Positions 1 through 8,746 of a DNA stretch of 64,000 bases are shown piece by piece. Source of the DNA: an uncultured Phascolarctobacterium sp. (GTDB taxonomy: Bacteria > Bacillota > Negativicutes > Acidaminococcales > Acidaminococcaceae); assembly GCA_900552005.1 (NCBI GenBank), contig URXU01000007.1, positions 1 through 64,000 on the forward strand, in the 5' to 3' direction. The notes under the pieces are model-generated. The model was not told where the DNA came from. It did no database searches and was given only the letters and a program-made list of their open reading frames with translations. A program made the translations under genes and the position numbers. Positions within the stretch are counted from its first letter, which is position 1. Every line of letters starts with the position of its first letter.

Positions 1-33
1 GGGAGGATAGAAAGCTGCCGGTTAGAGAAGAAG

Positions 34-67
34 ACAGCACTTGCATTGCAGGTGCTGTTTTTCTTTG
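34..67 (+). terminator. Rho-independent terminator of the gene upstream of the window
   Basis: The arms ACAGCACTTGCA and TGCAGGTGCTGT pair with a single G-T wobble and are followed by TTTTTCTTT. It must end a plus-strand transcript that begins outside the window. Confidence 0.8.
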
Positions 68-123
68 TCTTCTGTTTACTTACTTTGAGGATTATATGAT
101 AATAAGTTTCTTCTGCGATTCAT

Positions 124-153
124 TTGACGTTACAGCCCTAATTATGCAATAAT
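124..153 (+). promoter_or_regulatory. Promoter of the ABC exporter gene
   Basis: TTGACG (124-129) and an extended -10, TGC followed by AATAAT (145-153), are separated by 18 bp. They lie just upstream of the RBS GGAGGA and the ATG at 181. Assigned by sequence pattern only. Confidence 0.55.
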
Positions 154-180
154 ATATCATAGACTTTGGAGGACTGATTA

Positions 181-1911
181 ATGTTTAAAAAATTACTGCA
201 GTATTATAAACCTTATAAACAAATTTTGGCTTTTGCCTTAGGCGGAGCCGTACTTACATCTTTCATTGAACTTATTTTTCCTTTATATATGCGTTATATT
301 ATGAACGATATACTGCCGCTGGCCGATATCGGGCTTTTGCTTAAGGCTGCTTTAGGTCTTTTCTGTTTATATATATTTAACTGCTTCATCAATTATAGAG
401 TTGCTGTTAGCGGACGTATGGTAGGCGCTCTGATTGAGCAGGATATGCGTCGAGCTTTATTTAAACATGTACAGTCCATGAGTTTCAGATATTTTGATAA
501 TCAAAGAGTTGGCCAGCTTATTTCACGTATTGTTGGTGATATTGGTGAAATCAGGGAACTGATTTTTCTTGGTCCCAACTATTTACTGGTGTGCATTATT
601 TTTATGCTGGGTACAATCAGTATTCTCTTTTATCTTAACTGGCAGCTGGCTTTGGTCGTTAATCTTCTGCTTTTGGCAAAGGCGTACGATTCTGTTACTG
701 TTAATCGAAAATTGAAAAAAGCCGGACGTGAGGCACGCAGTGAAATTGGTAATATTACCGCTCAGACTACAGAAAGTTTAAATGCTGTACGCTTAGTTCA
801 GTCCTTTAATAATGAACAGTTGGAATTACGTAAATTGGATGTTGCTGCTGATGCCTTGCTGAAGGCCCGCAAAAAATCATTTACTTTACTGGCTCATTCT
901 AACACCAGTATGGTATTTTTTTCTAATATCACCAATCTTGTTATTATAATTGTCGGCGGTATTCTTATTGCTTATCAAAAAATGCAGATCAGCGATTTGA
1001 TTGCTTTTCTGCTGTATGTTTCTATTTTTGTTCGTCCTATTTTGCGTCTTAATGCTTTGGCGGAAGTTTACCAGAAAGGTTACGCCAGCTTTCAGCGCTT
1101 TGATCAGCTGATGTCGGTAAAGCCGGATATTGCAGATGCTGCTGATGCTGTTGATGTAGGTACGCTGAAAGGTAATATCAGGTTTGAAAATGTTACGTTC
1201 GCCTATGATGGCAAAGAGCCTGTGATCAGTAATTTTACTTTAGATGTTCAGGCAGGTGAAACTGTAGCTTTTGTTGGCAGTACGGGCGTTGGGAAAAGTA
1301 CTTTATGTAGTCTGGTGCCGCGTTTTTATGATCTTCAGTCCGGGAAAATTTTAATCGATGGCATTGATATTAAAAAAATGACATTACAGTCTTTACGCAG
1401 AAATATCGGTATTGTACAGCAGGATATTTTCCTGTTTTCCGATTCTGTGAGAAGTAATATTGCTTATGGCAATCCTGATGCTGATCATGATGCCATTGTA
1501 CAAGCTGCCAGACTTGCTGAGGCTGATCGCTTTATTGAATTACTGCCGCAGAAATATGACACTCCTTTGGGTGAGCGCGGTGTAAAATTATCCGGCGGAC
1601 AAAAGCAGCGTATTGCTATTGCCCGTGTATTTTTGAAGAATCCGGCCATTTTGATTTTGGATGAAGCAACTTCTTCGCTTGATAATGAAACTGAAAAAAA
1701 TATTCAGGGCGCCTTAAATCAATTGGCTCACAATCGTACTACCTTGGTTGTTGCACACAGATTGGCAACTATTCGCAATGTGGACAGAATTATTGTTTTG
1801 GACAAAAATGGTATTTTAGAAAGTGGTTCACATACGGAACTGATGCGTAAACAAGGTGAATATTATAAACTGTATATGGCGCAGTTCACGGACGCGTCTC
1901 AGCAGGTTTAG
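181..1911 (+). CDS. ABC transporter, fused permease/ATPase (MsbA/multidrug exporter type)
   Basis: A half-transporter of 576 residues in which the membrane domain (about 1-310, six predicted helices, starting MFKKLLQYYKPYKQ) precedes the nucleotide-binding domain. Visible motifs are Walker A GSTGVGKST (366-374), the signature LSGGQ (470-474) and Walker B ILILDEA (490-496), followed by the H-loop in VVAHRL. Such ABCB-type proteins work as homodimers in the inner membrane and export lipids or hydrophobic drugs. In a diderm Firmicute an MsbA-like lipid flippase is possible, but the substrate cannot be read from the sequence. The RBS GGAGGA sits 7 bases before the ATG. The gene has its own promoter and terminator and is therefore probably monocistronic. 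Confidence 0.9.
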   Translation: MFKKLLQYYKPYKQILAFALGGAVLTSFIELIFPLYMRYIMNDILPLADIGLLLKAALGLFCLYIFNCFINYRVAVSGRMVGALIEQDMRRALFKHVQSMSFRYFDNQRVGQLISRIVGDIGEIRELIFLGPNYLLVCIIFMLGTISILFYLNWQLALVVNLLLLAKAYDSVTVNRKLKKAGREARSEIGNITAQTTESLNAVRLVQSFNNEQLELRKLDVAADALLKARKKSFTLLAHSNTSMVFFSNITNLVIIIVGGILIAYQKMQISDLIAFLLYVSIFVRPILRLNALAEVYQKGYASFQRFDQLMSVKPDIADAADAVDVGTLKGNIRFENVTFAYDGKEPVISNFTLDVQAGETVAFVGSTGVGKSTLCSLVPRFYDLQSGKILIDGIDIKKMTLQSLRRNIGIVQQDIFLFSDSVRSNIAYGNPDADHDAIVQAARLAEADRFIELLPQKYDTPLGERGVKLSGGQKQRIAIARVFLKNPAILILDEATSSLDNETEKNIQGALNQLAHNRTTLVVAHRLATIRNVDRIIVLDKNGILESGSHTELMRKQGEYYKLYMAQFTDASQQV

Positions 1912-1913
1912 TT

Positions 1914-1944
1914 AAAAGCTTTCCTTAGGGAGAGCTTTTTTCTT
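1914..1944 (+). terminator. Terminator of the ABC exporter gene
   Basis: AAAAGCTTTCC pairs with GGGAGAGCTTTT and runs into a T-rich tail directly after the stop codon. Confidence 0.75.
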
Positions 1945-1957
1945 TGCAGAAAAAATA

Positions 1958-1966
1958 TGTTATAAT
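1958..1966 (+). promoter_or_regulatory. Extended -10 promoter of trmK
   Basis: TGT followed by TATAAT is an extended -10 with no convincing -35. The same TGTTATAAT word precedes several other operons in the window. Confidence 0.6.
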
Positions 1967-1999
1967 ATAATTTCAGAATTGGATATTTATGGAGGCTTT

Positions 2000-2698
2000 A
2001 TGAATATAGGTAAAAGGTTGGAAACGATTGGCCAGCATATTCCGCAAGGCTGCGTGCTGGCTGACATTGGTACGGATCATGCCTATCTGCCTGTGTGGCT
2101 GCTGCAGCAGCAAAAAATTCAGGCGGCTATTGCCGGCGATATTGCTGAAGGACCCTGCCAAGCTGCCAGAAATACTGTGGCCATGCACGGATTGCGTGAG
2201 AAAGTAAAAGTGCGCTGCGGTAACGGTCTTAAAGTATTGCATGAAAATGAGGCAGATTGTATTGCCATTGCCGGTATGGGCGGTTCGACCATGATTGAAA
2301 TTTTAGCTGCTGATATACAGCTGGCGCAAAAAGCCAAGGTTTTAGTTTTGCAGCCTATGGCAGGAGCACCTGCTCTGCGCCGTTGGTTATGTACCAATGG
2401 CTGGTACATTGATGCTGAAGATTTGGCAGAAGAAGGCGGTCATCTGTATGAAATTATTGTTGCAGTGCGCGGCAAGACGCCAGCATATACGGATGTGGAG
2501 TATGAAGTTGGACCGTGCCTGCTAAGGAGCGGGCATATTTTGCTGTCCAAGCAATTGCAAAAGCTTTGCTCAGGTTATAAGAAGATGCTGGTAAGTATGG
2601 AAAAAAGTACGCGTGCCAGCCAAAGTGATAAATTTAAGCAGCTCAGCAGTTTGTTGCGGCAGTTGGAGGATTTAAACAATGAATGCAAATGTAGCTGA
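2000..2698 (+). CDS. trmK: tRNA (adenine-N1)-methyltransferase TrmK (m1A22)
   Basis: A 232-residue class I SAM-dependent methyltransferase of the TrmK/YqfN family, which methylates N1 of A22 in bacterial tRNAs. The SAM-binding motif ADIGTDHAYLP lies at 21-31 and the family motif IAGMGGSTM around 90-98. The C-terminal part is helical, as in the family. The start chosen is the ATG at 2000, because GGAGG lies at 1991-1995; an in-frame ATG at 1979 would put that RBS inside the gene and lacks one of its own. The stop overlaps the next gene by 20 bases, so the two are translationally coupled. The trmK-nif3 pairing is common in Firmicutes. Confidence 0.9.
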   Translation: MNIGKRLETIGQHIPQGCVLADIGTDHAYLPVWLLQQQKIQAAIAGDIAEGPCQAARNTVAMHGLREKVKVRCGNGLKVLHENEADCIAIAGMGGSTMIEILAADIQLAQKAKVLVLQPMAGAPALRRWLCTNGWYIDAEDLAEEGGHLYEIIVAVRGKTPAYTDVEYEVGPCLLRSGHILLSKQLQKLCSGYKKMLVSMEKSTRASQSDKFKQLSSLLRQLEDLNNECKCS

Positions 2699-3458
2699 TA
2701 TTATTAAGATTATGGAAGAAATTGCTCCACCAACTTTGGCGGAAGAATGGGATAATGCGGGCTTGCTTTTAGGCCGCCGCAGCAAAATTGTCAAAAAGCT
2801 GCTGCTGGCTCTGGATGTTACGCAGGAAGTGGTCAATCAGGCTTTAAGTCAGGGAGCGGATATGATTATTACTCACCATCCGGTTATTTTTAAAGGCTTG
2901 AAGCAATTAACTGATGCGCAATGGCAGCAGGAACTTATGCTGCAGCTGGCAGAGCATGGTGTGGCTGTATACAGCGCTCATACCAATCTTGATTGCGTCA
3001 GTGCCGGTGTAAATGATGTTTTAGCCCAAAAATTGAAATTGCAGGAAAGTGATGTCTTAGACAGTGCTACGGGTCTCGGACGTATAGGTACGGTTCAGCC
3101 TTTGGCGCTGCACCAGTTTGCTGCTTTTGTTAAGGAAGCTTTGCAGGCAGATTATGTTACTGTGGGCGATGCCGGTAAAAAGGTGCACAGGGTTGCTGTT
3201 TGCGGCGGCGCAGGCAGCGATTTAATTGCTTTAGCGCTGAAGAAAGGCGCCGATACTCTGGTAACCGGTGATATTAAATATCATGAGGCGCAAAACGCCG
3301 TTTTCAGCGGCTTAAACATCATTGATGCAGGGCACCAGCCCACAGAACTGCCGGTGATGGACAAATTGGCAGATCGTCTTTCCTTACGGTTTGCTGAAAG
3401 AAATCTGCATATAGTAGTCAATGTGGCGTCAGAAACTTTATTATTAAAACATCTTTAA
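2679..3458 (+). CDS. Nif3-like dinuclear metal center protein (YqfO family)
   Basis: A protein of 259 residues with the metal-binding signatures of the NIF3/DUF34 family: THHPVIFKG (65-73), SAHTNLD (99-105) and, near the C terminus, DAGHQPTE. It is the short form, without the CutA-like middle domain found in the Bacillus homologue. The family forms hexameric toroids with a two-metal site and its biochemical role is not settled; a link to GTP cyclohydrolase I or metal handling has been proposed. The RBS GGAGG lies within the end of trmK, and co-expression with it is likely. Confidence 0.85.
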   Translation: MNANVADIIKIMEEIAPPTLAEEWDNAGLLLGRRSKIVKKLLLALDVTQEVVNQALSQGADMIITHHPVIFKGLKQLTDAQWQQELMLQLAEHGVAVYSAHTNLDCVSAGVNDVLAQKLKLQESDVLDSATGLGRIGTVQPLALHQFAAFVKEALQADYVTVGDAGKKVHRVAVCGGAGSDLIALALKKGADTLVTGDIKYHEAQNAVFSGLNIIDAGHQPTELPVMDKLADRLSLRFAERNLHIVVNVASETLLLKHL

Positions 3459-3473
3459 GAAGAAGGTGAGCTT

Positions 3474-4400
3474 ATGATTAAGGATTTTAAAGCTGGCATT
3501 AAAATTTGTCAGGCATTGCTGGTAAGAGTGCAGAAAATTGGGAACTCGTCAAATGGCGGCGTTTTTGCCAGAGGGCTTCTGGAAGATAACAGCGGACGGG
3601 TACCGTTTATTTGCTTTGAAGCAGGTCTGGTAGATAAATTACGCAATTTGGAGGGGCCGACAGCTTTCATGATTGCCGGAGCTGTCGATATTAATAAATT
3701 TGCAACGGATATGTCCTTGCAGGTTATTGTACAGAAAATTGATCAGTTATTACCGGAAGATGACATCAGGCATTTATTGCCTCGCGGTGATTTTAACGAA
3801 GAAGAATATAAGCGGAAATTAGGCAATTATATAAAAGCGGTGCGTACACCGGGTTTAAGAGCTTTGCTGGAAAATATTTTCAGCGGCGCAACCTATGAAA
3901 AATTTGTTGTCAACCCGGCGGGAATGCGTCTGCATCATGCCTATATTGGCGGGTTATTGCAGCATTCTGTAGATGTAACAGGCATTGCTCTGGCTTTGGC
4001 AGAGCAAATCGGCGATATGGATAAAGATTTGGTAATTGCCGGCGCTTTGCTGCATGATATTGGCAAGCTGAAAGAGATTTCTTCAGAGATTGGCTTTCCT
4101 TATACGAATGAAGGCCGTTTACTGGGGCATATTTCCATGTCCGTGCTGATGGTTCAGGAAGCAGCAGTTAATTTGAGAATTCCGGCTGCACGCATAGAGC
4201 AATTACAGCATATTCTTTTGTCCCATCATGGAGAAAATGAAAAGGGGTCTCCTGTAGCCTGTGCGACTAAAGAAGCCTTTGTAGTGCATTATGCCGACGA
4301 AATTGATTCCATCATGAATCAGTTTAAAGCACATGAAGGCAAAAATCCCTGGGAATTCAATAAAATGCTGCAAAGATTTTTACTGCATGAAAAATTATGA
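3474..4400 (+). CDS. OB-fold plus HD domain 3'-5' exoribonuclease (YhaM type)
   Basis: A protein of 308 residues. The N-terminal third (about 10-95) looks like an OB-fold nucleic-acid binding domain; the rest is an HD phosphohydrolase domain with HHAYIGGLLQHS near 158-169, the catalytic LLHDIGKL (H194, D195) and a downstream LLSHHGE. This architecture is that of YhaM/CBF1, a metal-dependent 3'-5' exonuclease acting on RNA and single-stranded DNA. The sequence shows only the fold and metal residues; the substrate is taken from the family. The RBS AAGGTGAG precedes the ATG and the 3' end overlaps the next gene by 4 bases. Confidence 0.85.
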   Translation: MIKDFKAGIKICQALLVRVQKIGNSSNGGVFARGLLEDNSGRVPFICFEAGLVDKLRNLEGPTAFMIAGAVDINKFATDMSLQVIVQKIDQLLPEDDIRHLLPRGDFNEEEYKRKLGNYIKAVRTPGLRALLENIFSGATYEKFVVNPAGMRLHHAYIGGLLQHSVDVTGIALALAEQIGDMDKDLVIAGALLHDIGKLKEISSEIGFPYTNEGRLLGHISMSVLMVQEAAVNLRIPAARIEQLQHILLSHHGENEKGSPVACATKEAFVVHYADEIDSIMNQFKAHEGKNPWEFNKMLQRFLLHEKL

Positions 4401-5101
4401 GCGGCCGGTCTGTTAATACTGTATTGCAGATGGACGAACTAAAAATTCAGGTCAGGCGAAAACCAATTAAAGGTCTGTATCTGCGTATTACGCGTGAAGA
4501 TTTGCAAATAGTCGTCTCCGCGCCGCTGTGGATGGCTCCAGAGCATATAGAGGCATTTGTAAGCAGTAAAAAAGCTTGGCTAAAAGAAAAAATGTTTCTG
4601 CTGCGTCAGCGCAGAGATATTTGTCAAAATCAAAATGAGCCAGAAAAGCTATGGCTTTGGGGACGTCCGTATAAAATAAAATTTGTGGCAGGCAAAAAAG
4701 AAAATCTTATCGGCGAAGAAGAAATTATTTTCGTTCGCCGTTATGCTTTGACAGCTGCTGAGCAGAGAAAATGTGTGGAAACTTTTAGCAGGCAGCAGCT
4801 AAAGCAGCGTTTGAGTATATTGGCAGAACTGTGGGAGCAGAAACTTGGCATGAGGGCTTCTGACTGGTGCATCAGAAAGATGACGAGCCGCTGGGGAAGC
4901 TGTAATATTCGTAGCAGGCGGATTACAATTAATTATAATTTGCTGCACTGGCCGCCGGAATGTCTGGAACTTGTTGTTGTGCATGAATTGGCGCATCTTT
5001 ATGAAGCCAGTCATAATAAAAGATTTAAAAATTTTGTGGCTTATTATCTGCCGGACTGGCAGCAGCGTGATCAGCTGCTGAACAATTTTGTGTTCGCCTG
5101 A
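4397..5101 (+). CDS. SprT/YgjP-type zinc metallopeptidase-like protein (DUF45)
   Basis: A protein of 234 residues with the zinc-binding motif HELAH (H196, E197, H200), followed by a further His in EASHNKRF, typical of the YgjP/WLM-like DUF45 family. The upstream sequence SRWGSCNIRSRRITINYNL is a hallmark of the same family. These proteins are predicted cytoplasmic proteases, and physiological substrates are unknown. ATGA overlap with the HD exonuclease gene marks it as the last gene of the trmK operon. No clear terminator is seen in the 98-base gap before the response regulator. Confidence 0.85.
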   Translation: MSGRSVNTVLQMDELKIQVRRKPIKGLYLRITREDLQIVVSAPLWMAPEHIEAFVSSKKAWLKEKMFLLRQRRDICQNQNEPEKLWLWGRPYKIKFVAGKKENLIGEEEIIFVRRYALTAAEQRKCVETFSRQQLKQRLSILAELWEQKLGMRASDWCIRKMTSRWGSCNIRSRRITINYNLLHWPPECLELVVVHELAHLYEASHNKRFKNFVAYYLPDWQQRDQLLNNFVFA

Positions 5102-5154
5102 ATTCATAATTATGAAAATCTTTTGTGAAAGATAGCAGTAAAAGAAAGTACTTG

Positions 5155-5163
5155 TGTTATAAT
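5155..5163 (+). promoter_or_regulatory. Extended -10 promoter of the two-component operon
   Basis: TGTTATAAT followed by ATAAA, about 37 bases before the response-regulator start. No strong -35 box is visible. Confidence 0.6.
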
Positions 5164-5199
5164 ATAAACTAATGCAGTATATGTCAGGAGTGAAGCAAG

Positions 5200-5895
5200 A
5201 TGAGCAAACAAAAAATATTGATTGCTGATGATGAAGCACAGATCAGAGAAATTTTGCGTATTTATTTTGAAAAAGAAGGTTTTGAAGTAATTGAAGCTGA
5301 AGATGGTGCAGCTGCTATTTTGAAGGTTCAATCCGAAAAACCTGATATTTTATTGCTTGACATTATGATGCCCGTATTAGATGGCATCGAAGTCTGCAAA
5401 CAGGTAAGGAAGATGTCCGATCTGCCGATTATTATGGTTACGGCCAAAGATGAGGATGATGATCGTATTGCCGGGCTGGAAATCGGCGCTGACGACTATA
5501 TAACCAAGCCGTTTAATTCACGTGAGGTTGTTGCCAGAGTTAAGGCCGTACTTAGACGTGTGGGCAGCAAGGAAAAGAAAGGTGATGTGACCAGAATTAC
5601 TTATGATGGCCTGGTAATTGATATGGATGAATATCAGGTTACAGCTTTCGGTCACAAGATGACTTTTACCACCAAGGAAATGGAGCTGCTGTGGTGTCTG
5701 GCATCTAATCCCGGTAAAGCATTTTCGAGAAATCAATTATTGGAAACCATCTGGGGCTATTCCTATTATGGTGACACCCGTACAGTGGATACGCATATTA
5801 AGCGTATCAGACAAAAGCTTAATATCCCGCCTGATTCTACCTGGGATATTACTACTATCTGGGGTGTGGGTTATAAGTTTGAGGTTAAGGAATAA
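5200..5895 (+). CDS. OmpR-family response regulator
   Basis: A protein of 231 residues. The receiver domain (1-118) has the acidic pair D10/D11, the phospho-acceptor D54 in LLLDIMMP, the T in MVTAKDE and the K in ITKPF. A winged-helix DNA-binding domain (about 130-231) ends in TIWGVGYKFE, typical of OmpR/PhoB-type regulators. It is followed immediately by its histidine kinase, so phosphotransfer between the two is expected. The regulon cannot be inferred. The start is fixed by the RBS AGGAGTG upstream of the ATG. Confidence 0.92.
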   Translation: MSKQKILIADDEAQIREILRIYFEKEGFEVIEAEDGAAAILKVQSEKPDILLLDIMMPVLDGIEVCKQVRKMSDLPIIMVTAKDEDDDRIAGLEIGADDYITKPFNSREVVARVKAVLRRVGSKEKKGDVTRITYDGLVIDMDEYQVTAFGHKMTFTTKEMELLWCLASNPGKAFSRNQLLETIWGYSYYGDTRTVDTHIKRIRQKLNIPPDSTWDITTIWGVGYKFEVKE

Positions 5896-5898
5896 TTG

Positions 5899-7458
5899 AT
5901 GAAACAGTCTTTGAGTACCAGGCTGATGTATAGCTTTATGGCTATCATCGTTGTAATCGTTGTCGGGGTTACGGCAGGTATTTCCTATCTTATAGCAGAC
6001 TATTTCTTTAAAATTAAAGAACATGAGTTGGCTGATAAAGGTAATGAGATGGCAGAAACCATCGAATATTTTATCCGCATGAATGACCGCGATACTTTGT
6101 ATCGTTATATCATAGCTGTTGACCGTTTAGTGGGGGCACGCATCTGGCTGTTTAATGATAAATATGAATTGCTGGCTGCTTCATATGTGGATGAGAAAAA
6201 AGATGACGGTGAAGATGTACTGAACTATTTTTTCAATATCCGCGGAAGCAGTGAAAGCAACAGCCGCCTGCAGACTGCTGAAGGCACGGCTATGCTGGAT
6301 CAGGAAATCAAAAAAGGCAAACTTTCAGATAAGGTAAAAGTTATTTTAAAGGATATCTATGCCGGTAAATCAGTAAAATCACAGATCTTTCATCCTTATT
6401 ATAAGGAGCAGGTGATTCTTGTAGGCGTACCTTACAGGGATCCGGTAACCCAGACCAATGGCGCTATTTTGATGACGGAACCTTTAAGCGGTTTTGACAA
6501 TTTTCTGCGCAATGTCTATATTTATACTGCGATTGTCGGTATCATAGCATTAATTTTCAGTCTATTTTTGGTACGCAGATTATCACAGCTGATTATTAAG
6601 CCGCTGATTACCATGAAAGACAGTGCAACAGCCATGGCGTCGGGTGACTATTCTAAACGCGTAAACGTAACCGGTGATGACGAAATTGCCGAATTAGGCA
6701 ATGCGCTGAATTCACTGGGCAAAGATCTTGATGCGTATGTAACCAAGATGGAAAGAACAGAAAAAATGCGCCGGGATTTTGTGGCCAATGTATCTCATGA
6801 ACTGCGCACACCGATTACAATTATCCGCGGGTACAATGAAGCAATTTCCGACGGTATGGTAACTGATTTAAACATGATTCAGCGCTACCGCGGACTGATT
6901 AATGAAGAAACCATTCGTTTGGAGCGTATGGTAAGAGAATTACTGGATATCAGCCGCCTGCAGGCCAGTGATGAACTGTCGCAAAGCAATATGGATGAAT
7001 TGCCTTTGGCGGCAATTATTCGCAATGTAGCAGAAAAATTGATGGTCAAGAGCGCTAAGCGCAATATTACATTTAATATTCATGCTGATGAAAGTATCAG
7101 AATTTTAGGCAATGGCGACCAAATGGTACAATTAGTACTTATTTTAAGCGACAATGCCTTGAAATATTCGCCTGAAAATGGTACTGTATCATTAGGTGCG
7201 AAAAAAATGGATGATGGTTCGGTAGTTCTGTCTGTAGCTGATGAAGGACCCGGAATTCCTGAAGAGGATATACCGTTTATTTGGGAGAGATTCTATAAAG
7301 TAGATAAATCCCATTGCCGCAATGTTCCGGGAACGGGATTGGGACTGGCAATTGCCAAAGAAATCATTCGCATGCACGGCGCAAAGGCCGAAGTAATCAG
7401 CAAATGTGGTGAAGGCACTACATTTGAAATAAAATTTCCAAAAGGTAAGGTAGTATGA
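5899..7458 (+). CDS. Membrane sensor histidine kinase
   Basis: A protein of 519 residues. An N-terminal helix (about 10-32) and a second helix near 210-230 bracket an extracytoplasmic sensor region of roughly 175 residues. A HAMP linker (about 232-285), the HisKA domain with phospho-accepting H300 in VSHELRTP, and an HATPase domain with the N box SDNALKYS, DEGPGIP and GTGLGLAI follow. The ATG at 5899 is preferred to an in-frame TTG at 5896 because AAGGA ends 7 bases upstream. It overlaps the next gene by 4 bases (ATGA). The sensor domain resembles nothing I can name, so the signal is unknown. Confidence 0.9.
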   Translation: MKQSLSTRLMYSFMAIIVVIVVGVTAGISYLIADYFFKIKEHELADKGNEMAETIEYFIRMNDRDTLYRYIIAVDRLVGARIWLFNDKYELLAASYVDEKKDDGEDVLNYFFNIRGSSESNSRLQTAEGTAMLDQEIKKGKLSDKVKVILKDIYAGKSVKSQIFHPYYKEQVILVGVPYRDPVTQTNGAILMTEPLSGFDNFLRNVYIYTAIVGIIALIFSLFLVRRLSQLIIKPLITMKDSATAMASGDYSKRVNVTGDDEIAELGNALNSLGKDLDAYVTKMERTEKMRRDFVANVSHELRTPITIIRGYNEAISDGMVTDLNMIQRYRGLINEETIRLERMVRELLDISRLQASDELSQSNMDELPLAAIIRNVAEKLMVKSAKRNITFNIHADESIRILGNGDQMVQLVLILSDNALKYSPENGTVSLGAKKMDDGSVVLSVADEGPGIPEEDIPFIWERFYKVDKSHCRNVPGTGLGLAIAKEIIRMHGAKAEVISKCGEGTTFEIKFPKGKVV

Positions 7459-7973
7459 TGTTAAAGTATGTATGTCCAGATTACAGAATAAAAAGTTTGT
7501 TTGATCTTTCCCCGAAATGGTTAAAACGCAATGGCTATATGAAAATTGTTGTCGATATCGATAATACTTTGTTGCCGCGTGATAAAAATCTCGTAGGCCC
7601 TCGCGCAATGACATGGATTCGTCAATTGCATCAACAAGGAATTCAGGTTGCCTTGATTTCCAATAATGGCGGCGACCGTATTAAAGGTATTGTACGTCAA
7701 ACCGGCCTTGGCGCCGTAATGCGTGCGGCAAAACCATTGCCGCTGAGCTATAAACGCATAGTAAAAGGTATGGGCGGCGGCAAAATCCTGTTTGTCGGCG
7801 ACCAGCTGCTGACTGATGTTCTGGGTGCTAAAATTTCCGGTTTACCGGTTGTTTGGGTAAAATCTTTAGGTGGTAAAGAACATTTCATTACCCGCTGCAC
7901 TCGTAAATTGGAGAAATTTTTTATCAACCGGCTGATAAGCAGCGGCAAAATGCCTAAGGAGCGCGTATTATGA
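7455..7973 (+). CDS. YqeG-family HAD IIIA phosphatase
   Basis: A protein of 172 residues with the HAD motif I VVDIDNTLLPRD, where D34 is the expected nucleophile and D36 the acid/base; motif II is LISNN and motif III/IV FVGDQLLTDVLGA. YqeG is a predicted cytoplasmic phosphatase conserved in Firmicutes, commonly next to the GTPase YqeH and aroE, which are absent here. It is related to mitochondrial phosphatidylglycerophosphate phosphatase PTPMT-like Gep4, so a role in PG synthesis is a possibility rather than a reading. It starts inside the kinase stop codon and overlaps the next gene by 4 bases. Confidence 0.85.
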   Translation: MMLKYVCPDYRIKSLFDLSPKWLKRNGYMKIVVDIDNTLLPRDKNLVGPRAMTWIRQLHQQGIQVALISNNGGDRIKGIVRQTGLGAVMRAAKPLPLSYKRIVKGMGGGKILFVGDQLLTDVLGAKISGLPVVWVKSLGGKEHFITRCTRKLEKFFINRLISSGKMPKERVL

Positions 7974-8746
7974 AAATAGCACTGTTGCAGATGCTGATTG
8001 TGGAAAAGAACAAAGCAGCAAATGTTGACAGGGGCTTGCAGTTATTGCGCAGGGCAGCAAAAGAGCATGATCTGGTTGTTTTGCCTGAAATATGGACAAC
8101 CGGTTATTCCTTAGGGAAATTACAAACTGAAGCTGAGACTGTTGACGGACAGGTTATTACGCAAGTCTGCCAAATTGCCGCACAATATCATTGCTGTATT
8201 ATCGCCGGGTCAGTGCCAATGAAGCATGACGGCAGAATTTATAATACATCGGTGGCGGTAAACAGCAAGGGGCAGATAGTTAATCTGTATGATAAAGTGC
8301 ATTTATTCGGATTGTTTAACGAAGAAGAATTCTTTGCGCCCGGTAATAATTTTGACAGTTTTATGCTGGATGGCATACGCTGTGCATCAACAATCTGTTA
8401 TGATCTGCGCTTTCCGGAACTTTACCGGCATTTGGCATTGCAGGGCGCTAAACTGATATTCTGTCCGGCAGAGTGGCCTGAATCAAGGGGAGATATCTGG
8501 CGCCTGCTGGCTCAGGCCAGAGCCGCAGAAAATCATATATTTCTGTTGGCTGTAAATTGTGCTGGTTATTTTAAAGGAGCGCCATTTTACGGTCATTCCA
8601 TGGTTGTAGCACCAAGCGGCAAAATTGTGGCTGAAGCAGGTATGGAAGAAGAAATAGTGTCCTGTGAGATTGATTTGCGTGAAATCGATAGTGTACGCCA
8701 AAGATTGAATGCTTTGGCTGATGTCCGCAGGGAGCTGATTCAATAA
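7970..8746 (+). CDS. Carbon-nitrogen hydrolase (nitrilase superfamily, omega-amidase-like)
   Basis: A protein of 258 residues with the Glu-Lys-Cys triad of the nitrilase superfamily: the E in VLPEIWTTGY, the K in YDKVHLFG and the nucleophilic C in TICYDLRFPE. Length and motif spacing suit the omega-amidase/YafV-like branch, which hydrolyses alpha-keto-glutaramate or alpha-ketosuccinamate to ammonia and keto acid. The exact substrate is inference. It lies in a chain of overlapping genes (ATGA with yqeG upstream, TAATG with the dipeptidase downstream), which indicates strong translational coupling. Confidence 0.85.
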   Translation: MKIALLQMLIVEKNKAANVDRGLQLLRRAAKEHDLVVLPEIWTTGYSLGKLQTEAETVDGQVITQVCQIAAQYHCCIIAGSVPMKHDGRIYNTSVAVNSKGQIVNLYDKVHLFGLFNEEEFFAPGNNFDSFMLDGIRCASTICYDLRFPELYRHLALQGAKLIFCPAEWPESRGDIWRLLAQARAAENHIFLLAVNCAGYFKGAPFYGHSMVVAPSGKIVAEAGMEEEIVSCEIDLREIDSVRQRLNALADVRRELIQ